In this document: positions 1-7,578 of the stretch, one piece after another
How the letters are laid out: every line of letters begins with the position of its first letter
Position numbering within the stretch: the first letter of the stretch is position 1
Source of the DNA: Caryophanales bacterium UBA6259
GTDB taxonomy: Bacteria; Bacillota; Bacilli; Tepidibacillales; Tepidibacillaceae
Assembly: GCA_002441135.1 (NCBI GenBank)
Contig: DJVJ01000018.1
Coordinates: forward strand, 90,349-154,348
DNA: 64,000 bases
Direction of reading: 5' to 3'
Position numbers and translations under genes: made by a program
Notes under the pieces: model-generated
What the model saw: the letters and a program-made list of their open reading frames with translations, nothing else
What the model was told of the DNA's origin: nothing
Databases searched by the model: none

Positions 1-237
1 TTCAGTACACTTGGTATTTTAAGCCTTGAAATTTTTAATATCTTTGGAAGTCAAAAAAAATCGGTGATTCATCCACAACCAGAAAATAATGTGAAACAAA
101 TGGACAATCAATTATTCAATCAAAAGGAGCAAAATCAAGAAGACGAATTACTTTTTCAACCAATTCAGTTTGAGAAAATAGTTGATCATCAAGAAGTGGT
201 AAAGGGTGTTCGAAATTGGATGAACAGTGATGTTTAA
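1..237 (+). CDS. C-terminal fragment of an unrecognised protein
   Basis: Frame 1 is open from the window edge to TAA at 235-237 and codes for 78 residues. The first 16 are hydrophobic or aromatic (a run ending EIFNIFG); the rest is polar and rich in Gln, Asn and Glu. The stop lies 16 bases before sigD, so it is probably the upstream gene of the same motility operon. In B. subtilis the genes here are flagellar or chemotaxis genes (flhF, flhG, che), but I see no motif of those families. The 5' end is outside the window, so function is left open. Confidence 0.6.
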   Translation, partial: FSTLGILSLEIFNIFGSQKKSVIHPQPENNVKQMDNQLFNQKEQNQEDELLFQPIQFEKIVDHQEVVKGVRNWMNSDV

Positions 238-253
238 GGAGGATTAACAGCCT

Positions 254-1021
254 ATGAAAGGCCAACAACTTGATACATATCAATTGTGGCAATCCTGGCG
301 TATATCTGGCGATGAGCAAGCATATCAGCGATTGGTAGAGCTTTATATTAATTTAGTTGACCAAATAGCCGCTAAAATGAAAAAAAATCTCTCTTCCTTA
401 ATTACATTTGACGAGATTAAAAGTCATGGTTTGATGGGCTTGTTAGATGCCCTTAAAAAATTTGAATATGATCGAGGAATTCAATTTGAAACTTATGCCT
501 CTTTAAGAATTAGAGGTGCTATCCTTGATGGAATAAGGGAGAATGATTGGGTTCCCCGATCCGTAAGAGAAAAAACCAAAAAAATTGAAAAGGCCTATCA
601 AGAGTTAGAACAGGTTCATCTGAGATCTGTTTCAGAAGAGGAAGTAATGAAGCATTTAAATTTTGACGAGGTTGAATTTAATCAAAACATAAAAGTAGCT
701 TCTTGGATGAACTTTATCTCATTAGATGAACCAATTGATGAAGATAGTGATCATTCAAAATTATCTAATCTTCCTGATACGGATGATCCAATTGATAAGG
801 CGATGGAGCAGCAATTTTTAAAAGAAGTATTAGCACAAGCTATCACAAGACTACCAGAAAAAGAAAAATTAGTGGTTTCTCTTTATTATTATGAAGAACT
901 CAATTTGACTGAAATAGCGGAAGTCTTAAAATTGTCTGTGTCACGAATATCTCAACTACATACAAAAGCCATTTATCGATTAAGAGGTGCTTTAGGAAGG
1001 CAAAAAAAACAACTGCTATAA
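254..1021 (+). CDS. sigD: RNA polymerase sigma factor SigD (FliA/WhiG group)
   Basis: Alternative sigma factor of 255 aa for late flagellar, chemotaxis and autolysin genes. Region 2 is clear (DEIKSHGLMGLLDALKKFEY, then FETYASLRIRGAILDGIRE), followed by the family-typical DWVPRSVREK. Region 3 is acidic, and region 4 ends in a helix-turn-helix (LTEIAEVLKLSVSRISQLHT). Length matches B. subtilis SigD (254 aa). The ATG start has a strong AAGGAGGA site at 237-244. It lies 15 bases before the DUF342 gene and upstream of a swrB-like gene, the arrangement found at the end of the B. subtilis fla/che operon. Confidence 0.96.
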   Translation: MKGQQLDTYQLWQSWRISGDEQAYQRLVELYINLVDQIAAKMKKNLSSLITFDEIKSHGLMGLLDALKKFEYDRGIQFETYASLRIRGAILDGIRENDWVPRSVREKTKKIEKAYQELEQVHLRSVSEEEVMKHLNFDEVEFNQNIKVASWMNFISLDEPIDEDSDHSKLSNLPDTDDPIDKAMEQQFLKEVLAQAITRLPEKEKLVVSLYYYEELNLTEIAEVLKLSVSRISQLHTKAIYRLRGALGRQKKQLL

Positions 1022-1036
1022 TGGGGGTGAATTATT

Positions 1037-2449
1037 TTGAAATGGAGTATAGAGGAATTAGAGAGCATACTAGATATTGAACTTTCAGAATCAGAATTCA
1101 TTGCCACTATAACCTTACAAACATTACCTGAAAACGTAACAGCGATTCCATATAATTTAATGTTAGAATTTTTAGAAAAAAAGAAAATAACGACAGGTAT
1201 TGATGAGAATAAAGTTCTTGATTTTTGTCAATCCCCTTCATTATTTTTAATGTCAAAAGTAGAGATTGCTACTGGGGTAGAGCCAGAAAATGGCGTAGAT
1301 GGTTATATTGAATGGGTCGCTTTGCAAAAAGTGAAATCCAATTCTCTTGTTGAAAATGAAAGTGGACGTGTTGATTTTTACTCTCTTAATCAAATTGCAA
1401 ATATTAAAAAAGGCGAATTGATTGCTCAAAAATATCCAAGTTCAAAAGGAAAACCGGGTATCACTATAACTGGCAAATCAATACCTGCTATCAATGGTAA
1501 GGAAGCTATTTTGAAACCAGGAAAAAATACATTGTTGAATGAAGAAAAAAATAAACTATATGCCGCTATAGATGGGCAGGTTTCAATTACTGATAAAGAC
1601 AAGATCAATGTTTTTCCAGTATATGAAGTACAGGGAGATTTAGATTTCAGTATCGGTAATATTGATTTTGTAGGAACTGTGGTTGTAAGAGGAAATGTTC
1701 CAGATGGATTTAAAATCCATGCAAATGGCGACATTAATATTTATGGGAATGTTGAAGGGGCAGAATTAGTGGCCGATGGAAGCATATTTATCCAACGAGG
1801 AATAATTGGTCATAATAAATCATATATCAAAGCAAAGAAAAACTTTAAAACATCGTTTATACTTGATGGAGATGTACATGTACATGATACCATTGAAGTA
1901 AGTCAAAGTATCATGCATAGTTATGTTACAGCGGGTAATAAGATTGTTTGTAAAGGTAGTAAAGGTATGATTGTAGGAGGCAAATTGCAAGCGGGTAAAA
2001 AAGTAGAAGCAATAACGATTGGTAATGAGCTGGCTACAGCAACAACAATAGAGGTAGGAATTAATCCAGAATTAAGGATTGAATTAGATGCTATACAAAA
2101 AGAGCGCAAAGAATTAATTGATTCATTGGACAAGGTTACAAAGGCTTTAAAAATATTAGATAAATTGATGAAAACGACTGGGTTGCCCCCTGAGAAAAAA
2201 AGTATGCAGCTAAATCTAGTTAATCAGCAAATTTTTATTGATAAAAGATTAAAGGAAATTAAAGAACGCGAATCAGAAATTGAGTTTGAGATGAAGGATT
2301 TATCTAATGCATCGATTGAAACCATTGGAAAGATGTATCCGGGCTTAAAATTAGTGATTGGGCAGGATGTTAAGTTTATAAAGACAATGTACCAACACAT
2401 GAAGTTTATTATAGAAGACGGGGAAATTACGGCTAAGCTTTTAAGATAG
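1037..2449 (+). CDS. FapA/DUF342 family polymer-forming protein
   Basis: 470 aa. The N-terminal part resembles the FapA N-terminal region. The middle (about residues 180-330) is a run of short beta repeats (GNIDFVGTVVVRGNVPDG, VADGSIFIQRG) typical of the DUF342 right-handed beta-helix. The C-terminal 100 residues are charged and predicted coiled coil. Family members are widespread beside flagellar and sigma-factor genes; biochemical function is unsettled (Vibrio FapA is linked to glucose control of flagella, as known for the family). The start is TTG at 1037, preceded by GGGGGTGA at 1023-1030. Likely co-transcribed with sigD. Confidence 0.85.
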   Translation: MKWSIEELESILDIELSESEFIATITLQTLPENVTAIPYNLMLEFLEKKKITTGIDENKVLDFCQSPSLFLMSKVEIATGVEPENGVDGYIEWVALQKVKSNSLVENESGRVDFYSLNQIANIKKGELIAQKYPSSKGKPGITITGKSIPAINGKEAILKPGKNTLLNEEKNKLYAAIDGQVSITDKDKINVFPVYEVQGDLDFSIGNIDFVGTVVVRGNVPDGFKIHANGDINIYGNVEGAELVADGSIFIQRGIIGHNKSYIKAKKNFKTSFILDGDVHVHDTIEVSQSIMHSYVTAGNKIVCKGSKGMIVGGKLQAGKKVEAITIGNELATATTIEVGINPELRIELDAIQKERKELIDSLDKVTKALKILDKLMKTTGLPPEKKSMQLNLVNQQIFIDKRLKEIKERESEIEFEMKDLSNASIETIGKMYPGLKLVIGQDVKFIKTMYQHMKFIIEDGEITAKLLR

Positions 2450-2468
2450 TCTTTTAGGAGGTGTAGTG

Positions 2469-2723
2469 ATGAGCTTAAAATCAATCGAATTACAGCAGGT
2501 ATTGCCAAAATCTGTTGAGATTAGCAAGGTTCAGCACGGAATGCAACATCATCCTATGATCGAAGAAGATATTAAAATAAAAGAAGCCAAGAAAAAAGAA
2601 ATAGAGAAAAATAAAAAAACGAATAAAATGGAACAAAGTTTGTTACAAGAGAATAACACGACTAGAACACCTAATCGAAATATGGACAAAACTAAAGGAC
2701 GTTATATAGATATTCAACTCTAA
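2469..2723 (+). CDS. Small charged protein in the motility cluster, unknown function
   Basis: 84 aa from ATG at 2469; a GTG at 2466 is in frame, but AGGAGG at 2456-2461 is better spaced for the ATG. The middle is a Lys/Glu-rich helix (KEAKKKEIEKNKK) and the C-terminus reads GRYIDIQL. No catalytic motif, signal peptide or membrane segment. From memory, unverified, small proteins with a charged centre and a final G-x-x-I-D-I recur beside DUF342 and sigD genes in Firmicutes. It sits between fapA-like and swrB-like genes with good SD and short spacing, so it is very probably a real operon member. Confidence 0.75.
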   Translation: MSLKSIELQQVLPKSVEISKVQHGMQHHPMIEEDIKIKEAKKKEIEKNKKTNKMEQSLLQENNTTRTPNRNMDKTKGRYIDIQL

Positions 2724-2742
2724 AAAGATAAATGGTGATTAC

Positions 2743-3165
2743 ATGAGTATTGAAGTATTGGAGATATTTTTAATCTTAGTCGGGATTGCTTTTTTAATTT
2801 ATGGGTGGAGAAAAAACTCTAATCAAAGTGAAAGCAAAATGGTTGAGCTGATCAACGATTTAATGCTACAAATTGATGAGGACAATAAAGAGTTTTTATT
2901 CCGAATTAAAAATGTAAACCAAGAATTGAAATTAAGTATTGATGATAAAATAGAAGAACTCGAAAAACGTTTGACTCAGCTTGAAAAATCAAATAAAGAG
3001 AATAACCTAAAAGTGATCAATCCTAAGTACAGCAGTGTGTTTGAATTATATCAAACTGGGAAAACAATTGATGAAATTGCCAAAGAATTAAACTTAGGGC
3101 ATGGGGAGATTCAACTAATCATAGAATTACTGAAGAAAGGATTCCCTTATGGTGAAAATGCGTAA
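2743..3165 (+). CDS. SwrB-like membrane-anchored motility protein
   Basis: 140 aa. One N-terminal membrane helix (about residues 5-22, IFLILVGIAFLIYGW), a coiled-coil stalk (about 30-90), and a C-terminal helix-turn-helix-like segment (YQTGKTIDEIAKELNLGHGE). This matches B. subtilis SwrB/YlxL in architecture and position between sigD and rpsB; SwrB promotes assembly of the flagellar type III export apparatus and SigD activity. Sequence identity by eye is limited, hence no gene symbol. The last 17 bases overlap the next gene. Confidence 0.72.
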   Translation: MSIEVLEIFLILVGIAFLIYGWRKNSNQSESKMVELINDLMLQIDEDNKEFLFRIKNVNQELKLSIDDKIEELEKRLTQLEKSNKENNLKVINPKYSSVFELYQTGKTIDEIAKELNLGHGEIQLIIELLKKGFPYGENA

Positions 3166-3613
3166 TTTTTATGTAGGAATAGGTACAGGATTAATCGTTT
3201 CAGGTATAGTCACCTTTTTTTATATGAACTTTTTATATTCTCCTAATGAAAAGAATGATCAACTTGAAAATCAACAAACCAATCAAATGAATGTTGATCA
3301 GATTAGAAAAATTGCAAATGAATCTAATTTAATTGTATTAACGAATAAAGAGTTAGAAGAAATAAAAGACAATGTAAAAGAACAAACAGAAAAGGTGATT
3401 TATTTTGCTGTTTCGCAAGGAATGAACAGTAGTGATATTGCTGACCTTTTGTTTGAGGCGAATATCATAAAAGATAAAGAATTATTTACAGGCCTATTAG
3501 AAAAATATGATTTAACAAAAAAAATTAGAGCTGGCGTTTATCTTTATTCACAATCGATGACAATAGAGCAAGTAATTGAAGAAATCACTAAAACATCACA
3601 AAAAAATTGGTGA
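3149..3613 (+). CDS. Small membrane protein with MltG/YceG N-terminal (LysM-like) domain
   Basis: 154 aa. An N-terminal membrane anchor (about residues 6-28) and an extracytoplasmic linker precede a segment (about 88-150) that resembles the LysM-like subdomain of the endolytic transglycosylase MltG: QGMNSSDIADLLFEANII, then IRAGVYLYSQSMTIEQVIEEI. The lytic catalytic domain of MltG is absent (MltG is over 300 aa), so this is a stand-alone binding or regulatory module rather than an enzyme. The start lies inside the swrB-like gene with AAAGGA at 3136-3141. It is the last gene before the terminator at 3652. Confidence 0.75.
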   Translation: MVKMRNFYVGIGTGLIVSGIVTFFYMNFLYSPNEKNDQLENQQTNQMNVDQIRKIANESNLIVLTNKELEEIKDNVKEQTEKVIYFAVSQGMNSSDIADLLFEANIIKDKELFTGLLEKYDLTKKIRAGVYLYSQSMTIEQVIEEITKTSQKNW

Positions 3614-3651
3614 ACGTGATGAAAAAAATAAGAATTTTTTTTCCTTAATAA

Positions 3652-3698
3652 TCACAAGTAAGTTGCATCTTCCAACTACTTGTGATATATTATTTTTT
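3652..3698 (+). terminator. Terminator-like inverted repeat ending the sigD cluster
   Basis: Arms at 3652-3665 and 3673-3685 (TCACAAGT..AGTTG against CAACT..ACTTGTGA) pair over 13 bp with one bulged A, followed by a T-rich stretch with TTTTTT at 3693-3698. It could stop transcription from the sigD operon. It also overlaps the rpsB promoter, so an operator role is possible. Confidence 0.6.
3664..3692 (+). promoter_or_regulatory. Sigma-A promoter for rpsB with extended -10
   Basis: TTGCAT at 3664-3669, 17-base spacer, TATATT at 3687-3692, with TGA directly before the -10 (extended -10). Predicted start near 3699-3700, giving a leader of about 106 bases before rpsB. The promoter lies inside the inverted repeat 3652-3685. 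Confidence 0.65.
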
Positions 3699-3699
3699 G

Positions 3700-3774
3700 G
3701 TGTTAAAAACACACGCTTATCAATTTAGATATGGGTGCTGAATATCTTCAGTGGTATCTAAAGATGAGATAAGC
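3700..3774 (+). ncRNA. Structured 5' leader of rpsB (putative S2 autoregulatory RNA)
   Basis: Nested pairings: GCTTATC 3715-3721 with GATAAGC 3768-3774; TTTAGATA 3724-3731 with TATCTAAA 3755-3762; CTGAA 3738-3742 with TTCAG 3747-3751. A small hairpin GTGTT/AACAC (about 3701-3713) lies at the predicted 5' end. The structure ends 15 bases before the AAGGAGGTG of rpsB (3790-3798). Ribosomal-protein leaders commonly serve autoregulation; that this one binds S2 is inference. Confidence 0.55.
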
Positions 3775-3805
3775 GGAGGAAAAAAACCAAAGGAGGTGTT
3801 TAGGT

Positions 3806-4498
3806 ATGGCAGTTATTTCCATGAAGCAATTATTAGAGGCTGGAGTTCACTTCGGACACCAAACTCGTCGTTGGAATCCTAAAATGGAGCGCTATATCTT
3901 TACAGAAAGAAACGGAATTTATATTATTGATTTACAGAAGACAGTGAAAAAGGTTGAAGAGGCTTATAATTTCATTAGAGAGGTTGCTGCTTCTGGAAAG
4001 AGCATTTTGTTTGTTGGAACTAAAAAACAAGCACAAGACTCTGTAAAAGAAGAAGCAGAACGTTCTGATAGCCACTTTATCAATCAACGCTGGTTAGGTG
4101 GAACATTAACTAACTTCTCCACTATTCAAAAGCGTATTGATCGTCTATTTGAATTAGAGACAATGGAAACTGATGGTACATTTGATCTTCTTCCTAAAAA
4201 AGAAGTTATTATTCTTAAAAAGGAAAAAGAACGTTTAGAGAAATTCCTAGGTGGAATTAAAAACATGAAGGATCTACCTGGCGCTCTATTTGTAGTTGAC
4301 CCAAGAAAAGAGCGTATTGCAGTTGCTGAAGCTAAAAAATTAAATATTCCAATCGTTGCGATCGTAGACACTAACTGTGATCCAGACGAAGTGGATTATG
4401 TAATTCCTGGTAACGATGATGCAATCCGTGCTGTTAAACTTCTTACTGAAAAAATGGCAGAAGCTATTTTAGAAGGAAGACAGGGAGAGCAAAACTAA
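3806..4498 (+). CDS. rpsB: 30S ribosomal protein S2
   Basis: 230 aa, full length. Opens with MAVISMKQLLEAGVHFGHQT, and carries NQRWLGGTLTNF and the C-terminal FVVDPRKERIAVAEA and PIVAIVDTNCDPDEVDYVIPG motifs of S2. S2 is a late-assembling protein of the small subunit that interacts with S1 in many bacteria. The ATG has AAGGAGGTG seven bases upstream. It is separated from tsf by a terminator at 4513, so partial readthrough may set the S2:EF-Ts ratio. Confidence 0.98.
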   Translation: MAVISMKQLLEAGVHFGHQTRRWNPKMERYIFTERNGIYIIDLQKTVKKVEEAYNFIREVAASGKSILFVGTKKQAQDSVKEEAERSDSHFINQRWLGGTLTNFSTIQKRIDRLFELETMETDGTFDLLPKKEVIILKKEKERLEKFLGGIKNMKDLPGALFVVDPRKERIAVAEAKKLNIPIVAIVDTNCDPDEVDYVIPGNDDAIRAVKLLTEKMAEAILEGRQGEQN

Positions 4499-4512
4499 CC
4501 CATAAGATAAAC

Positions 4513-4556
4513 AAAAGGGTGGCCTAAGGGTATAAAACCCCTTTCCACCCTTTTAT
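4513..4556 (+). terminator. Intrinsic terminator between rpsB and tsf
   Basis: AAAAGGGTGG at 4513-4522 pairs with CCACCCTTTT at 4545-4554, with an inner GGG/CCC pairing, followed by further T residues. It is probably leaky, since no strong promoter is evident before tsf; a possible extended -10 (TGATATATA, 4588-4596) has no clear -35. Confidence 0.75.
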
Positions 4557-4623
4557 TTAAATTGATAATAGTGTAAACAATAATCAATGATATATATTAC
4601 ATACTGATAAGGAGGCAATTTTT

Positions 4624-5271
4624 ATGGAAATTACTGCATCTATGGTTAAAGAACTTCGCGAAAAAACTGGCGCTGGTATGATGGAATGTAAAAAAGCTCT
4701 ACAAGAAGCTAATGGTGATATGAACAAAGCAGCAGATGTTTTAAGAGAAAAGGGTATTGCTTCTGCGGCTAAGAAATCTGGACGTATTGCTGCTGAAGGG
4801 TTAGTTGAGTCCTATATTCATGGAAATGGTCGTATTGGCGTACTAGTAGAAGTAAACTGTGAAACTGACTTCGTTGCTAAAACAGATGATTTCAAAAAGT
4901 TTGTTAGAGATGTTGCAATGCATATTGCTGCAACAAACCCTCAATATATTCGTCGTGAAGAAGTTGCTGCTGAGGTGCTAGAACACGAAAAAGAAATCTT
5001 AAAGCAACAAGCTCTAAACGAAGGAAAACCAGAAAAAATTGTTGAAAAAATGGTAGAAGGCCGTGTTGACAAATTCTATAAAGAAATTTGCTTACTTGAG
5101 CAGCCATTTGTTAAAGATCCAGATAAAACGATTGATCAGCTTGTAAAAGAGCATATTGCGAAAATTGGAGAAAACATTAATATTCGCCGTTTCGTTCGTT
5201 TCGAATTAGGAGAAGGTTTAGAAAAAAGACAAGATAACTTTGTTGAAGAAGTTATGTCTCAAGTAAAATAA
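4624..5271 (+). CDS. tsf: Elongation factor Ts
   Basis: 215 aa nucleotide-exchange factor that regenerates EF-Tu-GTP. The N-terminal UBA-like domain begins MEITASMVKELREKTGAGMM and continues with MECKKALQEANGDM; the core has VEVNCETDFVAKTDDF. It is shorter than B. subtilis EF-Ts (293 aa) and lacks much of the second core subdomain, as in other short bacterial forms; the reading frame is intact. ATG follows AAGGAGG at 4610-4616. Confidence 0.97.
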   Translation: MEITASMVKELREKTGAGMMECKKALQEANGDMNKAADVLREKGIASAAKKSGRIAAEGLVESYIHGNGRIGVLVEVNCETDFVAKTDDFKKFVRDVAMHIAATNPQYIRREEVAAEVLEHEKEILKQQALNEGKPEKIVEKMVEGRVDKFYKEICLLEQPFVKDPDKTIDQLVKEHIAKIGENINIRRFVRFELGEGLEKRQDNFVEEVMSQVK

Positions 5272-5277
5272 ACTATA

Positions 5278-5332
5278 GAGCTGCTAAGCTTTTGCTGAGC
5301 CATGAGCTTAGTAGATGCTAAGCTTTTCTAAA
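5278..5332 (+). repeat. Dispersed intergenic repeat, copy A (right half, degenerate)
   Basis: Starts GAGCTGCTAAGCTTTTG and ends GCTAAGCTTTTCTAA, matching the right half of copies at 16424 and 39533. The hairpin GCTTAG/CTAAGC replaces the GCTTGGC/GCCAAGC of copy B but keeps pairing and the TTTTCTAA tail. It lies between tsf and its terminator. Confidence 0.5.
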
Positions 5333-5361
5333 ATAGGAACACTTAGTGTTCCTATTTTTTT
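5331..5361 (+). terminator. Intrinsic terminator after tsf
   Basis: A perfect 12-bp stem (AAATAGGAACAC, loop TTA, GTGTTCCTATTT) followed by a T run. It abuts the right end of repeat copy A. Confidence 0.9.
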
Positions 5362-5431
5362 AAAGAATTGATAAAATAAATAGCAGGAAAAAATTATTCG
5401 TTTGTTGAATACAGAGAACGGAGGTCATATT

Positions 5432-6172
5432 TTGGTTCATCCAATATACAAAAGAGTAGTTCTAAAATTAAGTGGAGAAGCATTGTCAGGACAACGAGGC
5501 TATGGTATCGATCCGAAATTCATCTTTTCCATTGCAAACCAAGTCAAAGAAATCGTGGATTTAGGAGTAGAGGTTTCTGTTGTAGTTGGTGGAGGTAACA
5601 TTTGGCGAGGGGTAGCAGGAAGTAATCAAGGAATGGATAGAGCAACAGCGGATTATATGGGGATGCTCGCTACAGTGATTAATTCTTTAGCTCTACAGGA
5701 TGCACTTGAAAATATGGATGTACCAACAAGAGTACAAACCTCTATTGAGATGCGACAAATCGCTGAACCGTATATTAGACGCAAAGCAATTCGTCATTTA
5801 GAAAAGAAAAGAGTTGTAATATTTGCTGGAGGAACTGGAAATCCATATTTTTCTACAGATACTACAGCTGCTTTAAGAGCTGCTGAAATAGAAGCAGACG
5901 TCATTTTAATGGCAAAGAATAATGTTGATGGGGTTTATACCGCAGACCCTAATAAAGACAAAAATGCAGTTAAATATGAAAATTTATCTTATTTTGATAT
6001 AATAAAGAAGAATTTAGGGGTAATGGATACAACTGCATCCTCTTTATGTATGGATAATCATATTCCATTAATTGTTTTCAATATTTCAGAAGAAGGAAAT
6101 ATTAAACGAGTTATTCTTGGAGAAAAAATTGGAACTTTGATTGGAGGAAATGAGTTTGCCACAGACAATTAA
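5432..6172 (+). CDS. pyrH: UMP kinase
   Basis: Phosphorylates UMP to UDP with ATP; amino acid kinase fold, hexameric in bacteria. 246 aa from TTG at 5432, chosen because GGAGGT (5420-5425) is six bases upstream and the product then begins MVHPIYKRVVLKLSGEAL, like other PyrH; a longer frame from TTG 5402 has no ribosome site. Motifs: KLSGEAL, VVVGGGNIWRG, FAGGTGNPYFSTDTTAALRA, and DGVYTADPNKD. Overlaps frr by 17 bases. Confidence 0.96.
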   Translation: MVHPIYKRVVLKLSGEALSGQRGYGIDPKFIFSIANQVKEIVDLGVEVSVVVGGGNIWRGVAGSNQGMDRATADYMGMLATVINSLALQDALENMDVPTRVQTSIEMRQIAEPYIRRKAIRHLEKKRVVIFAGGTGNPYFSTDTTAALRAAEIEADVILMAKNNVDGVYTADPNKDKNAVKYENLSYFDIIKKNLGVMDTTASSLCMDNHIPLIVFNISEEGNIKRVILGEKIGTLIGGNEFATDN

Positions 6173-6713
6173 AAAAGACGTAGATGATCGTATGCAAAAA
6201 GCAATTGCAACTTTAAAAAAAGATTTAGCCTCTGTAAGAGCAGGTAGAGCTAGTGTATCTATTTTGGATAAAATTCAAGTAGATTATTATGGAACGCCTA
6301 CTCCGATTAATCAAATGGCTAACGTTTCAACACCTGATTCACGTACATTACTGATTCAACCTTGGGACAGAAGTGTGTTAGGAGATATTGAAAAAGCGAT
6401 TTTAAAGTCAGATTTAGGATTAACTCCTGGCAATGATGGTAGTGTTATTCGTATTAGTATCCCACAATTAACCGAGGAAAGAAGAAAAGAATTAGTGAAA
6501 GTGGTTAAGAAAATGGGAGAAGAAAGCAAGGTTGCAGTTAGAAATATAAGAAGAGATGGCAATGATGATTTGAAAAAGATTGAAAAAGATGGTTCTATTT
6601 CTGAAGACGAATCCCGTCGTATGCAGGATGAGATTCAAAAACTAACAGATAAATACATAGATGAAATTGATAAAGTGATATCGACCAAGGAAAAAGAAGT
6701 TTTAGAGGTCTAA
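6156..6713 (+). CDS. frr: Ribosome recycling factor
   Basis: With EF-G, splits the post-termination ribosome. From TTG at 6156 it has 185 aa, the usual RRF length, and exactly 27 residues precede RAGRA as in B. subtilis Frr. The upstream in-frame ATG at 6150 is only two bases from GGAGG (6143-6147), whereas TTG 6156 is eight bases away. Motifs: VRAGRASVSILDKI, YYGTPTPINQ, LLIQPWDRS, and a C-terminal helical DEIQKLTDKYIDEID. Translationally coupled to pyrH. Confidence 0.95.
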   Translation: MPQTIKKDVDDRMQKAIATLKKDLASVRAGRASVSILDKIQVDYYGTPTPINQMANVSTPDSRTLLIQPWDRSVLGDIEKAILKSDLGLTPGNDGSVIRISIPQLTEERRKELVKVVKKMGEESKVAVRNIRRDGNDDLKKIEKDGSISEDESRRMQDEIQKLTDKYIDEIDKVISTKEKEVLEV

Positions 6714-6720
6714 ATTATCG

Positions 6721-6746
6721 TCCCCCCATTTTCGTGGGGGGATTCT
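6721..6746 (+). terminator. GC-rich hairpin between frr and uppS (weak terminator)
   Basis: TCCCCCCA at 6721-6728 pairs with TGGGGGGA at about 6735-6742 around an ATTTTCG-type loop, followed only by TTCTT. The short, broken T tract suggests an inefficient terminator or an mRNA-stabilising hairpin. Confidence 0.5.
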
Positions 6747-6776
6747 TATCAGTTTTAGATAAATTGGAGGGCTACC

Positions 6777-7532
6777 ATGTTTAAGTGGTTTTCTCAAAAA
6801 AAAACAGAGGAAAATCAAGATACTTTAAATTTAGCTTTCATTCCTAAACATGTGGCTATTATTATGGATGGTAATGGGAGATGGGCTAAAGAAAAAGGAA
6901 TGCCAAGAATCGCTGGGCATAAAGAAGGTATGGCTACCGTTAAGAAAATTACAAAGGCCGCCAACGAACTTGGAGTAAAAGTTTTAACCTTGTATGCTTT
7001 TTCAACAGAAAACTGGAATCGACCAGAACAAGAAGTTAAATTTTTAATGAATTTACCCTTAGAATTTTTAAGTAAAGAAATTGATGAGATCATGGAACAA
7101 AATGTTAGAGTAAAAATAATTGGTTTTGTGGACCAGCTTCCTAAGCATACCTATGCTGCTGTGAAGGAGGCAGAGGAAAGAACGAAAGAAAATACAGGAA
7201 TGATTTTAAATTTTGCTTTGAATTATGGGGCACGTCATGAAATTTTGTATGCAACAAAGAATATTGTAGAGCAGGTTCATTCCGGTAATCTAAAAATAGA
7301 TGATATTGATGAAGAGGTAATCAATAATAACTTATTAACAAAGGATTTGCCAGATCCAGATTTATTAATTCGGACTAGCGGAGAAGTTAGAATCAGCAAT
7401 TTCTTGTTATGGCAATTGGCATATACAGAACTTTGGTTTACTGATGTTTATTGGCCTGACTTTAACAAAGAGTTATTTTATCAAGCAATATATGACTATC
7501 AGAAGAGAAATAGAAGGTTTGGAGCCTTATAA
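6777..7532 (+). CDS. uppS: Undecaprenyl diphosphate synthase
   Basis: cis-Prenyltransferase that extends FPP with eight IPP units to the C55 lipid carrier for peptidoglycan. 251 aa. Conserved region I IIMDGNGRWAKEKG (catalytic Asp about D31) and RIAGHKEG; TLYAFSTENWNRP; and RTSGEVRISNFLLWQLAYTE near the C-terminus. ATG is preceded by GGAGGG. First gene of the isoprenoid and lipid group uppS-cdsA-dxr-rseP-ispG. Confidence 0.97.
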   Translation: MFKWFSQKKTEENQDTLNLAFIPKHVAIIMDGNGRWAKEKGMPRIAGHKEGMATVKKITKAANELGVKVLTLYAFSTENWNRPEQEVKFLMNLPLEFLSKEIDEIMEQNVRVKIIGFVDQLPKHTYAAVKEAEERTKENTGMILNFALNYGARHEILYATKNIVEQVHSGNLKIDDIDEEVINNNLLTKDLPDPDLLIRTSGEVRISNFLLWQLAYTELWFTDVYWPDFNKELFYQAIYDYQKRNRRFGAL

Positions 7533-7578
7533 TATCAATGAAAAAATTAGTTTTAGACTCGGATAAATGAGGTGTCAT

